Shown: piece by piece, positions 8,434 through 15,815 of the stretch
Layout: each line of letters begins with the position of its first letter
How positions within the stretch are numbered: position 1 is the first letter of the stretch
NCBI GenBank assembly: GCA_964482225.1
Contig: CAYZWT010000020.1
Coordinates: 1 to 64,000 of the forward strand
From: UBA1429 sp964482225
GTDB lineage: Bacteria; Chloroflexota; Anaerolineae; UBA1429
Direction of reading: 5' to 3'
DNA: 64,000 nt
Notes under the pieces: generated by a model
The model's input: only the letters and a program-made list of their open reading frames with translations
What the model was told of the DNA's origin: nothing
Databases searched by the model: none
Made by a program: the position numbers and the translations under genes

Positions 8434-9621
8434 ATGATGCCGCCAACACAACCGTCCATCAACCGTGAAGCGCTGGAAGCCTTGACATGCGATCTGGTGC
8501 GCACGCCCAGCCCATCCACCCAGGAGGGCGCCGTGGCAGAGCGGGTGGCCGCCGAGATGCGCGCTCTGGGCTATGACGCGGTGCATGTAGACGCAATGGG
8601 CAACGTCATCGGGCGCATCGGTCCGGACGAGGGGCCGCGCCTGGTGCTCAACGGGCACATGGACACGGTGGACGTGGGCGACCTCACCTTCTGGCCCCAC
8701 GATCCCTATGCGGGGCTGGTGCGCGATGGCGTGCTCTATGGGCGCGGCGCGTCGGATATGAAGGGCGGCCTGGCGGCCATGATCCATGCGGGCGGGGCGC
8801 TGGTCCCGCTGCGAGAGCAGTTGGCGGGCAGCCTGTACGTCGTGGGCGTGGTGCAGGAGGAGCCCTGCGAGGGGCTGGCCATGCGGCACATTGTCGAGGT
8901 CGGCGGGCTGCGGCCCGATTGGGTGGTGATCGGCGAGGCGACCAACCTGCAGATCGCCCGGGGCCAGCGGGGCCGGATAGAGATGCAGGTGATCGTCCGG
9001 GGACAGAGTTGCCATGCCTCAGCGCCGGAGCGCGGCGTCAACGCCATCTATGAGGCGGCGCGCTTTGTGTTTGGGCTGCAACTGCTGGCCCCCCAGTTGC
9101 AGAGCGACTCGTTTCTGGGACGGGGCACCGTGGCCGCCACCGAGATCCAGAGCCGCGCCGGAAGCCACAATGTGGTGCCCGATCACTGCCTGGTGCACAT
9201 TGACCGGCGGCTGACCATCGGCGAAACGGAGGCCAAGGCGTTGACCGAGGTGCGGCGCATCCTGACCCGCGAGGCGATCCAGGCTGAGGTGGAGGCCCCT
9301 ATCTATCGCAGTGTGAGCTATACCGGCTATGAGGCCGAGGCCCGCGAGGTGTTCCCTTATTGGATCACGCCCGATGACGAGCCGCTCTTGCGGCGGGCCG
9401 CCGAGACCATCGAGACGGTGCTGGGTTATGCGCCGCGCCTGGGCCGCTGGGAGTTTTCCACCGACGGAGTCTATACGGCAGGGGTGGCGGGCATCCCCAC
9501 CATCGGCTTTGGCCCCGGCGAGGAGCGCTATGCCCACACGGTGGACGATCAGGTGCGCTTGGCGGATGTGTACGCCGCCGCGCGGGTCTATGCGCGGCTG
9601 GCGCTAGAGATGCTGGCTTAG
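8434..9621 (+). CDS. M20-family metallohydrolase (YgeY/DapE/ArgE-like)
   Basis: A 395-residue zinc amidohydrolase. Metal-binding motifs are in order: NGHMDTVDVGD (first His and Asp), GRGASDMKGGLAAM (bridging Asp), VQEEPCEG (general base Glu and ligand Glu) and a late His in the FGPGEERYAHTVDDQV region. A dimerisation lid of about 110 residues sits between. The arrangement and length resemble the YgeY-type hydrolases as well as acetylornithine deacetylases. The substrate is probably an N-acyl or carbamoyl amino acid or a dipeptide, but this cannot be fixed by sequence. ATG at 8434 follows GTGGAGCC. It is 39 bp upstream of the next gene. Confidence 0.85.
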   Translation: MMPPTQPSINREALEALTCDLVRTPSPSTQEGAVAERVAAEMRALGYDAVHVDAMGNVIGRIGPDEGPRLVLNGHMDTVDVGDLTFWPHDPYAGLVRDGVLYGRGASDMKGGLAAMIHAGGALVPLREQLAGSLYVVGVVQEEPCEGLAMRHIVEVGGLRPDWVVIGEATNLQIARGQRGRIEMQVIVRGQSCHASAPERGVNAIYEAARFVFGLQLLAPQLQSDSFLGRGTVAATEIQSRAGSHNVVPDHCLVHIDRRLTIGETEAKALTEVRRILTREAIQAEVEAPIYRSVSYTGYEAEAREVFPYWITPDDEPLLRRAAETIETVLGYAPRLGRWEFSTDGVYTAGVAGIPTIGFGPGEERYAHTVDDQVRLADVYAAARVYARLALEMLA

Positions 9622-9660
9622 GAGCGAATGGCCCGGTCACCAGCAACAGGGGGAGATGAT

Positions 9661-11112
9661 ATGACCAACGGCGAAACCGTGCACAAGTACGACATCATGG
9701 AGCTGACACTGGAAGGCCCGCGCGAGGGCAACCCGTTCCGCGATGTGTGGCTGCGGGCGCGCTGCACCCAGGGCGACCGCCAGGTGATGGTGGCTGGCTT
9801 TTACGATGGCGATGGGGTCTATCGCGTGCGCTTTATGCCCGATGCCGAGGGGCCGTGGGAGGTGGTGGCAGAGAGCACGGCGCCGGCGCTGGATGGGCAG
9901 CGCCACACCTTTACCTGCGGCCCGGCAAAGCCCGGCGTGCACGGGCCCGTGCGCGTGCATGATACCTACCATTTCGCCTTTGCCGACGGCACGCCGTATT
10001 ACCCGGTGGGCACCACCTGCTACGCGTGGCTACACCAGCCTATGGAGCTACAGGAGCGCACGCTGGAGAGCCTGCGCGGCGCGCCCTTTAACAAGCTGCG
10101 CATGACGGTGTTCCCCAAGCACTATATCTACAACCATAACGAGCCGCCCCTTTACCCCTTTGCGCGCAGCCAAGAGGGCGAGAACGACTATACGCAGCCC
10201 AACGTGGCCTTTTTCCGGCATCTGGAGCAGCGCATCGGCCAATTGGGGGAGCTGGGCATCGAGGTGGACCTGATCCTCTGGCACCCCTACGACCGCTGGG
10301 GCTATGTGCGCATGGATCACGCCGACGACCTGCACTATCTGCGCTATATCGTGGCGCGGCTGGCCGCCTATCGCAACGTGTGGTGGTCGCTGGCCAACGA
10401 GTACGATTTCACCCTGGGTTGGAAGACGATGGGCCATTGGGATGCCTTTTTCCAGGAGCTGGCGCTGCGCGACCCCTATGGCCACCTGCGCTCGATCCAC
10501 AACGGGGATCTGAACGCCAACTATGACCACACCAAGCCCTGGGTGACCCATGTGTGCATTCAGAACCCCTTTGTGCACGAGTGCAAGGCGTGGCGGCGCG
10601 CCTATGGCAAGCCGGTGATCAATGACGAGTGCGAGTACGAGGGCAATGTCCCCATGCCCTGGGGCAATATCTCGGCCCAAGAGCTGGTGCACCGCTTTTG
10701 GGTGATGGCGGCCAACGGCTGCTATGCGGGCCACGGCGAGACCTACCTCAACCCGGAAGAGGAGCTGTGGTGGTCCAAGGGGGGCGATCTGCGGGGCGAG
10801 AGCTGGCTGCGCCTGGCGTTCCTGCGCGAGGTGCTAGAGACGCTGCCCGGCGGCCTGACCCCGCTGGAAAAGGAGTGGGTCTGGAGTCGCGTGGCGGGCG
10901 GCGCTTGCGGCGATTTCCGGCTGCTCTACTTTGGGCCGCACCAGCCGGCGGCCTGGGGCTTTGGCCTGCCCAAAGATACGCCCTACCGGGTGGATTGGAT
11001 TGACACCTGGGAGATGACGTGCAAGACGCTGCCCGAGACGTTCCTCAACGCCGCCGAGATCCCGCTGCCGGGCAAGCCCTACATGGCGGCGCGCATCCGC
11101 CCGGTGGGATAA
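9661..11112 (+). CDS. Glycoside hydrolase, DUF5060 plus DUF4038-like TIM barrel
   Basis: A 483-residue predicted cytoplasmic enzyme without signal peptide. Residues 1-95 look like the beta-sandwich DUF5060 domain (GNPFRDVWLRARC, FYDGDGVYRVRFMPDAEGPW). Residues from about 100 form an (alpha/beta)8 barrel of the DUF4038/apiosidase-like group: YPVGTTCYAW, KLRMTVFPKHYIYNHNEPP, WWSLANEYDF with a likely acid/base Glu, and KPVINDECEYEG with a likely nucleophile Glu. Start at 9661 is chosen for its strong ribosome site AGGGGGAG; an ATG at 9628 is in frame but weaker. It probably trims plant or exopolysaccharide-derived oligosaccharides; the linkage is unknown. Confidence 0.85.
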   Translation: MTNGETVHKYDIMELTLEGPREGNPFRDVWLRARCTQGDRQVMVAGFYDGDGVYRVRFMPDAEGPWEVVAESTAPALDGQRHTFTCGPAKPGVHGPVRVHDTYHFAFADGTPYYPVGTTCYAWLHQPMELQERTLESLRGAPFNKLRMTVFPKHYIYNHNEPPLYPFARSQEGENDYTQPNVAFFRHLEQRIGQLGELGIEVDLILWHPYDRWGYVRMDHADDLHYLRYIVARLAAYRNVWWSLANEYDFTLGWKTMGHWDAFFQELALRDPYGHLRSIHNGDLNANYDHTKPWVTHVCIQNPFVHECKAWRRAYGKPVINDECEYEGNVPMPWGNISAQELVHRFWVMAANGCYAGHGETYLNPEEELWWSKGGDLRGESWLRLAFLREVLETLPGGLTPLEKEWVWSRVAGGACGDFRLLYFGPHQPAAWGFGLPKDTPYRVDWIDTWEMTCKTLPETFLNAAEIPLPGKPYMAARIRPVG

Positions 11113-11130
11113 GCAGCCCAGACTGTTGAT

Positions 11131-11167
11131 CACAGGCGCGCCCTCTCTATGAGAGGGCGCGCCTGTG
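11131..11167 (+). terminator. Strong hairpin terminator
   Basis: A perfect 17-bp stem (arm CACAGGCGCGCCCTCTC) with a TAT loop, starting 19 bp after the glycoside hydrolase stop and followed by TTTG. It lies between convergent genes and may serve both strands. Confidence 0.85.
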
Positions 11168-11239
11168 TTTGCGCCTGCGCCAGCATCGGAGCCCATACGC
11201 ACGGCGGAGCGCATGGGTCATGGGTTCGCCCTGCATGTG

Positions 11240-11881
11240 CTAGGGCTCGGCGCGCCAGCCGGAGCCCTCGGGCTGCTCCCGCTCCCAGGGGGCCTGGGCA
11301 GGGCTGCGGGGCTCACGGTAATAGACCCTGAGCACGGCGGTGTCGTTCACCAGATCAATGGAGGTGACATCCACGGTGTGCACGGGCAGGCCGGTACGGG
11401 CGCGCAGATCGGCCAGCAAGAGCTCGCGTTTCTCCGGGGTGATCAGGCCGATCCTCTCGTAGGTGATCTCTTTGCTCTCCTGAAAGCAAAAGCCCCAGCC
11501 TTTTTCCAGGGCGTACAGGATGGCGATCATCAAGGCGTTCGCCAGCAGCAGGTGCGGCAGATCCTCCGCCGAGACCATCAGGGCGTTGATCACCGGCAGG
11601 GCGATGATCACAAAGAGATAGGTCATCTCGCGGATGGGGATCGGGTCGGTGCGGTAGCGCAGGACGGAAAAGATGGCAAAGAGCCCAAACCCCACGCCTA
11701 CGCCAAGCTGGGCGCCGGACAGCAAGCCCATGACAAAGTACAGGATGGTGTTGAAGGCAATGAACGTAAAGACATAGTTCTTTTCCTGGGTGGCGGGGTA
11801 GTAGATCAGGCGCACGATCAGCGTGGCTACCGCCAGGTTGAACAGGGCCCCGGCTGCAAAACTAGCGAATCCATTCCACAT
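11240..11881 (-). CDS. DUF4956 family membrane protein
   Basis: A 213-residue protein with four hydrophobic segments in residues 1-135 (for example AGALFNLAVATLIVRLIYY, YVFTFIAFNTILYFVMGLL, TYLFVIIALPVINALM) and a soluble C-terminal domain of about 80 residues. The stretch GFGLFAIFSVLRYRTDPIPIREMTYLF is the DUF4956 signature. The family is commonly found next to VTC-domain proteins, as here: it overlaps the upstream VTC gene by 20 bp. A role in polyphosphate synthesis or transport together with that protein is likely but not shown. ATG at 11881 follows AAAGGAGAA. Confidence 0.88.
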   Translation of the reverse strand: MWNGFASFAAGALFNLAVATLIVRLIYYPATQEKNYVFTFIAFNTILYFVMGLLSGAQLGVGVGFGLFAIFSVLRYRTDPIPIREMTYLFVIIALPVINALMVSAEDLPHLLLANALMIAILYALEKGWGFCFQESKEITYERIGLITPEKRELLLADLRARTGLPVHTVDVTSIDLVNDTAVLRVYYREPRSPAQAPWEREQPEGSGWRAEP

Positions 11882-12716
11882 CGAGTTCTCCTTTGTTGCA
11901 CTGCTGCACCAGCCGCAATTGGCGGCTGAAAAGGTTATGTCGCTCTTGAGGCCAAAGCAGCGAGATGCCCAGACAGTACTTGCTCAGGCTGGTGGGCCGC
12001 TGCCCCCAGGCGCGCATCTGCCTCACAAAGGGCGCATCGCGGCAGGGGCGCGCCTGCTTGATTTCGGCGATCACCACGCCGCTTAGGCCGACAGCGCCCC
12101 GCTCACTCCAGAGGCGCAGGCCCAGGTCGAGGGTCAGACGTTCCTGATGGCGCTCGCTGGCGAGGGTGATGCGGCGAAAGTCGTTGCCCAGGGTAGGGAT
12201 CAACTCGGGCAACTCTCCGAACTGGCCCGCGAGCTGGCGGGCCACAAAGGCGCGGGCCTGGGGGGTCAGCCGGGTGAGAGGGCGCACCAACTCCCGGCGC
12301 ACCTTGCAGGTGGTGCGTTTGCGGGTGTGCAGCTTGATCTCCAGGAATGACCGGTCGGTAGCCAGATAGCTGCGGCAGCGCACCTTGTAGCGCTTGCGGC
12401 GGCCGTTATGGTGCATTCGAAACAGAGCCAGGTCGGGGGTATCCAGGTACAACGTCTGATAGGGGTGGCAGCGCACGCCCTCGATTTCCAGCAGGGCATA
12501 GTCCTCATACAGCGCCTCCAACAGCGCGACAAGCCTCCAGGCAGGCAGTACATACTTGGTATCCCTGCGTTTGAGCAGGGCCAGCGTCTCGATCTCTGCC
12601 AGGCCCACGGCAGTGAACTGGCGCAAGCCTTGGGCCAGGGCGGTATCGTGGGGGTAGGGAGAGAGGGCGAACGGCCCCTGCTGTTCCACCCCGCCGGCAG
12701 ACCGAATCCGGTTCAC
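11862..12716 (-). CDS. VTC-domain protein (polyphosphate polymerase-like)
   Basis: A 284-residue protein with the VTC (triphosphate tunnel) fold. It shows LLKRRDTKYVLP (basic residues of the tunnel), YQTLYLDTPDLALFRMHHNGRRKRYKVRCRSYL, FLEIKLHTRKRT and, late, a VVIAEIKQAR strand with the acidic metal ligand. Yeast Vtc4 uses this fold to polymerise ATP gamma-phosphate into polyphosphate; bacterial homologues are inferred to do the same. GTG at 12716 has AGGAGG 6-7 bases upstream. It is co-transcribed with the DUF4956 gene, which probably supplies the membrane part. Confidence 0.88.
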   Translation of the reverse strand: MNRIRSAGGVEQQGPFALSPYPHDTALAQGLRQFTAVGLAEIETLALLKRRDTKYVLPAWRLVALLEALYEDYALLEIEGVRCHPYQTLYLDTPDLALFRMHHNGRRKRYKVRCRSYLATDRSFLEIKLHTRKRTTCKVRRELVRPLTRLTPQARAFVARQLAGQFGELPELIPTLGNDFRRITLASERHQERLTLDLGLRLWSERGAVGLSGVVIAEIKQARPCRDAPFVRQMRAWGQRPTSLSKYCLGISLLWPQERHNLFSRQLRLVQQCNKGELDVEWIR

Positions 12717-12834
12717 TCAATGCCTCCTTTGGGCGGGCTGCGCACGTCCCGCCCGCCGTCGCCCTCAGTGTAGCCACGGGTTGTTAAGAAAGTATCAAGA
12801 CGCTGTTGGCGGGCCAAGGAGTTTGGCGCTGCTG

Positions 12835-12985
12835 CGCATCGGACGGTGCTGCGCTTCGGACGAAGCTGCGCATCGTGGGCGGGCGAGACGCCCGCCCTCC
12901 ATTGCCGAGTCTGTGTGCCCGCCGATCGCAGGAGATAGGCATCACCGGCCTGGATAGTCAAGAACGCATCCCCCTAATCTGGATG
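12835..12985. repeat. MITE-like palindromic repeat, copy A
   Basis: Contains the hairpin GGCGGGCG-AGA-CGCCCGCC at 12878-12896 preceded by TGCTGCGC/GCTGCGCATC repeats and followed by about 90 bp that match the copy at 34340-34430 at roughly 80-85% by eye (shared blocks GCCGA, TGTGC, CCGAT, GCAGGA, GGCATCA). It fills most of the 382-bp gap between the VTC gene and the topoisomerase gene; nothing else is seen there except the promoter at 13019-13046. Confidence 0.7.
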
Positions 12986-13018
12986 ATTACCGAAGACCTC
13001 TCTCCCGCCAGCGGTTTT

Positions 13019-13046
13019 TTGTCAGACGGCGGGCTCATGGTATGCT
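13019..13046 (+). promoter_or_regulatory. Putative sigma70 promoter of the topoisomerase gene
   Basis: TTGTCA at 13019-13024 and TATGCT at 13041-13046 with 16-bp spacing. An ATG at 13042 lies inside the -10 box, which argues against it as the start codon. Confidence 0.5.
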
Positions 13047-13098
13047 AAACAATAGGCCGTGTGAAAACGGCAGATCGAACCAGGAGAACAGGATACCC

Positions 13099-15321
13099 TT
13101 GCTAGAGCAGCTTGTACATAACGGCGTGATTGTGCCCGATCCACCCGAGCCGCCGGGACTCTATATCGTCGCCCGTGGCCGGCGGATGGCGCTGACGCCC
13201 AAGCAGGAAGAGATGGCCCTGGCCTGGGCCAGGAAAAAGGACACCGCCTACGTCCAGGATGAGGTGTTTGTCGCCAATTTCATGCTGGATTTCTCCGAGG
13301 CGCTGGGCATCGAGCCGCCCTTGCACCTGGAAGAGGTGGATTTCGACGCCTATTACGCGCTGGTGGACGAGGAGCGCCGCCAAAAAGAGGCCCTGACGCC
13401 AGAGGAGCGCAAGGCGCAGGCGGCGGCGCGCAGACAGGTGCGCGAGGAACTCAAGGCCCGCTATGGCTATGCCATCGTCAACGGGCAGCGGGTGGAGCTG
13501 GGCACCTATATGGTGGAGCCGAGCGGCATCTTTATGGGGCGCGGCCAACACCCGTTGCGGGGGCGCTGGAAAGAGGGCGCCGGCCGGCAGGATATCACCC
13601 TGAACTATGGCCCACACCCGGAAGAGATGGAGGGCGACTGGGCGGAGGTGATCTGGCAGCCCGAATCGCTCTGGGTGGCCCGCTGGAAAGACAAGCTCAG
13701 CGGCAAGCTCAAGTATATCTGGCTGAGCGATACCGCGCCCGTCAAGCAGCGCCGCGAAGCGCTCAAGTTCGACCAGGCGCTGCGGCTGGATGGCCGCCTG
13801 GACGATGTGCGCCAGGCGATCCAGCGCGGCTTGGTGGCCGAGAACCCCCGCGCCCGCATGGTGGCCACTGCCTGCTACCTGATAGATACCCTCTGCCTGC
13901 GCGTGGGCGACGAAAAAGAGGCCGACGAGGCCGATACGGTGGGCGCCACCACGTTGCGCCCCGAGCATGTCACGCTGCACGAAGATGGCAGGGTCGAGTT
14001 CCGCTTTTTGGGCAAGGACTCGGTGGAGTGGCACAAGACGATCCAGCCGCCCCAGGTGGTCTATGACAACCTGGCCGAGCTGATACGCGAGGCGCGTCCC
14101 TCCGGTGGATCGGTGGACAACGACGGCAATGGGCGCCAGGCCCTGCCCCAGCTCTTTCCCGATATCGCCAGCCGGGATGTGAACGCCTTTCTCTCCGGGA
14201 TCATCCCCCGGCTATCGGCCAAGATGTTCCGCACCTACCACGCCACCAAGGCGGTGGAGCGCAGCCTGGACGCCTCGGGCGTCAAGCGCGAGCACCCCGA
14301 GTATCGCAAGTGGAAGGCGGCCAGCATCGCCAACCTGGAAGCGGCAGAGCTGTGCAACCACACCAAGCAGGATCGGAGCAATTGGGCCAGCGCGCGCGAG
14401 CGCTATGAGCAGCGCATCGCCAGCGCCCAGGAGCGCGTGGAGCGCTATCGCCAGCAGGTGGCCGAGCTGCGCGCGCAGCGTGAGGCCCTTCAGCAAGAGG
14501 CCCAGCAGGCCCAGGAGGATGCTGCCACAGAGGAGCGCAAAAAGGCCGCGCGGCGGCGCTATGCCAAGCGTCTGGCTGCGGCCCGGCGGCGCATCGAGGC
14601 CGCCAGGGAGCGGCTGTCTCGCGCCGAGGATGCCCTGGGCAAGGTCCGCGCCCAGCTCGCCATCGCCCAGCGCAAGCGCCGCTGGAACCCCAACACCAGC
14701 CTGCGCGCGTATATTGACCCGCGCGTCTACCACCGTTGGGGCCAGGCCGTGGACTATGATGTGTTAAATAGCTTTTATCCCACGACACTGCGCCGCAAGT
14801 ACGCCTGGGTGCAGCACCTTGTGGAACAAGATGACAGCGACCTGGACCTGGAGATCCGCCCATGCATGCCCAGCGATTTGGGCGCCGTGTTGCATCTGCT
14901 GCGCGTCGCACTGGCGGATAGCGCGCTGGCCGACCTGCCGTTGGAGCGCCAGGCGCTGGAGGCGCGCTTGCTGCCCGACCTGGAAAGGGATTGGCGCGAG
15001 ACGGTGATCGCCCTGGGCGACGATGACGAGCTCGTGGCCCTGGGAGCGCTGGGGCCGGTGCGGATGGAAAACGATCAGCCACTGGTGGATTGCTACGCGG
15101 TGATTCATCCCGACTATCGCGACGAGGCCACCGCCGAGGCCCTGGCCGCCGAGCTGGCGCAACGGCTGGAGCGCTTTGCCCTGATGCACCCGCGCAAACG
15201 CTCCGAGCCGCCTTATGCCTTGGCGCCGCGCGACGCCGAGTGGTACGCCCACGCGCCAGGCGTGGCCGAGCGCCTTGGGCTGGTGGAGACCGCTTTGTCC
15301 CAAGAGGAGAACGAGGGCTGA
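13099..15321 (+). CDS. Eukaryotic-type DNA topoisomerase IB fused to a GNAT-like domain
   Basis: Relaxes supercoils by transient single-strand cleavage through a 3'-phosphotyrosyl link. About 740 residues from TTG 13099 (AGGAG upstream); ATG 13042 is the alternative. It follows human Top1 domain by domain: N-terminal core (GIFMGRGQHPLRG like human GLFRGRGNHP), catalytic core, coiled-coil linker at about 425-525, and C-terminal active-site segment. All five catalytic residues are seen: Arg268 (LCLRVGDEKE), Lys306 (FLGKDS), Arg378 (FRTYHATK), His421 (LCNHTK), Tyr538 (SLRAYIDPR). Known bacterial TopIBs are the short poxvirus type; the large type is known from eukaryotes and Thaumarchaeota. Residues about 585-740 (LEIRPCMPSDLGAVLHLL onward) look like a degenerate GNAT acetyltransferase, a fusion I do not recognise from known TopIBs. 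Confidence 0.92.
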   Translation: MLEQLVHNGVIVPDPPEPPGLYIVARGRRMALTPKQEEMALAWARKKDTAYVQDEVFVANFMLDFSEALGIEPPLHLEEVDFDAYYALVDEERRQKEALTPEERKAQAAARRQVREELKARYGYAIVNGQRVELGTYMVEPSGIFMGRGQHPLRGRWKEGAGRQDITLNYGPHPEEMEGDWAEVIWQPESLWVARWKDKLSGKLKYIWLSDTAPVKQRREALKFDQALRLDGRLDDVRQAIQRGLVAENPRARMVATACYLIDTLCLRVGDEKEADEADTVGATTLRPEHVTLHEDGRVEFRFLGKDSVEWHKTIQPPQVVYDNLAELIREARPSGGSVDNDGNGRQALPQLFPDIASRDVNAFLSGIIPRLSAKMFRTYHATKAVERSLDASGVKREHPEYRKWKAASIANLEAAELCNHTKQDRSNWASARERYEQRIASAQERVERYRQQVAELRAQREALQQEAQQAQEDAATEERKKAARRRYAKRLAAARRRIEAARERLSRAEDALGKVRAQLAIAQRKRRWNPNTSLRAYIDPRVYHRWGQAVDYDVLNSFYPTTLRRKYAWVQHLVEQDDSDLDLEIRPCMPSDLGAVLHLLRVALADSALADLPLERQALEARLLPDLERDWRETVIALGDDDELVALGALGPVRMENDQPLVDCYAVIHPDYRDEATAEALAAELAQRLERFALMHPRKRSEPPYALAPRDAEWYAHAPGVAERLGLVETALSQEENEG

Positions 15322-15386
15322 GCCGGCGCAAGCGCTGATCCAGGCTCGGCGATCGTATACATGACGTAAAATCTGTCTCCAAGTAC

Positions 15387-15416
15387 TTGCTATCCACGCG
15401 CCCTCTCCCTTATACT
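15387..15416 (+). promoter_or_regulatory. Putative sigma70 promoter of the zinc-ribbon gene
   Basis: TTGCTA at 15387-15392 and TATACT at 15411-15416, 18 bp apart, about 50 bp before the ATG at 15465. The small gene can therefore be expressed independently of the topoisomerase. Confidence 0.5.
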
Positions 15417-15464
15417 GGTTGTGAGCGCGTTATCTCGCAAGCTCTATGCGTGAGGAAAGATCCT

Positions 15465-15815
15465 ATGCCGTATGCAACCTGTCCCCAGTGTGACGAAGAG
15501 ATCTATATGCCCGAAACGCCGGATATCGGCGATATCGTGCGTTGCCGCACCTGCGGCGTGCGTCTGGAGGTGGTCGGCCTGCACCCCATCGAGCTGGATT
15601 GGCCCTGGGAGGGGGACGAGACCGGGCTCGATGACGACGATGGCGACGACGACTATGGCGACGGGTTCGAGGTCTGGCACGAAGACGACGACGAGCCCGA
15701 AGACGACGACCTCGATGATGAGGACGACGACGAGCTGGATCTGGGCTATACGGCTTACGCCCGGTACGACGAGGACAACTTTTCGTACGCCCGCATCAAA
15801 CACCTGGATGACTAG
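15465..15815 (+). CDS. LysW-like zinc ribbon with long acidic tail
   Basis: A 116-residue protein. Residues 1-48 are a LysW/ArgW-type zinc ribbon: CPQCDEEI, GDIVRCRTCGVRLEVVGLHPIELD, with the CxxC pairs and the LEVV strand that define LysW. LysW carries the growing lysine or arginine intermediate on a C-terminal EDWGE-type Glu; that ending is absent here. Instead residues 50-100 are almost all Asp and Glu, ending with YARIKHLDD. No LysX/ArgX ligase or other lysine genes are near. It may be a zinc-ribbon regulator or a DNA-mimic-like acidic protein; the function is open. Start has GAGGAAAG upstream. Confidence 0.75.
   Translation: MPYATCPQCDEEIYMPETPDIGDIVRCRTCGVRLEVVGLHPIELDWPWEGDETGLDDDDGDDDYGDGFEVWHEDDDEPEDDDLDDEDDDELDLGYTAYARYDEDNFSYARIKHLDD

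Noticed and set aside
13042..13098. ATG at 13042 as the topoisomerase start
   Set aside because: It lies within the predicted -10 box and has no ribosome site; TTG at 13099 follows AGGAG and begins where similarity to Top1 begins. The alternative remains possible.
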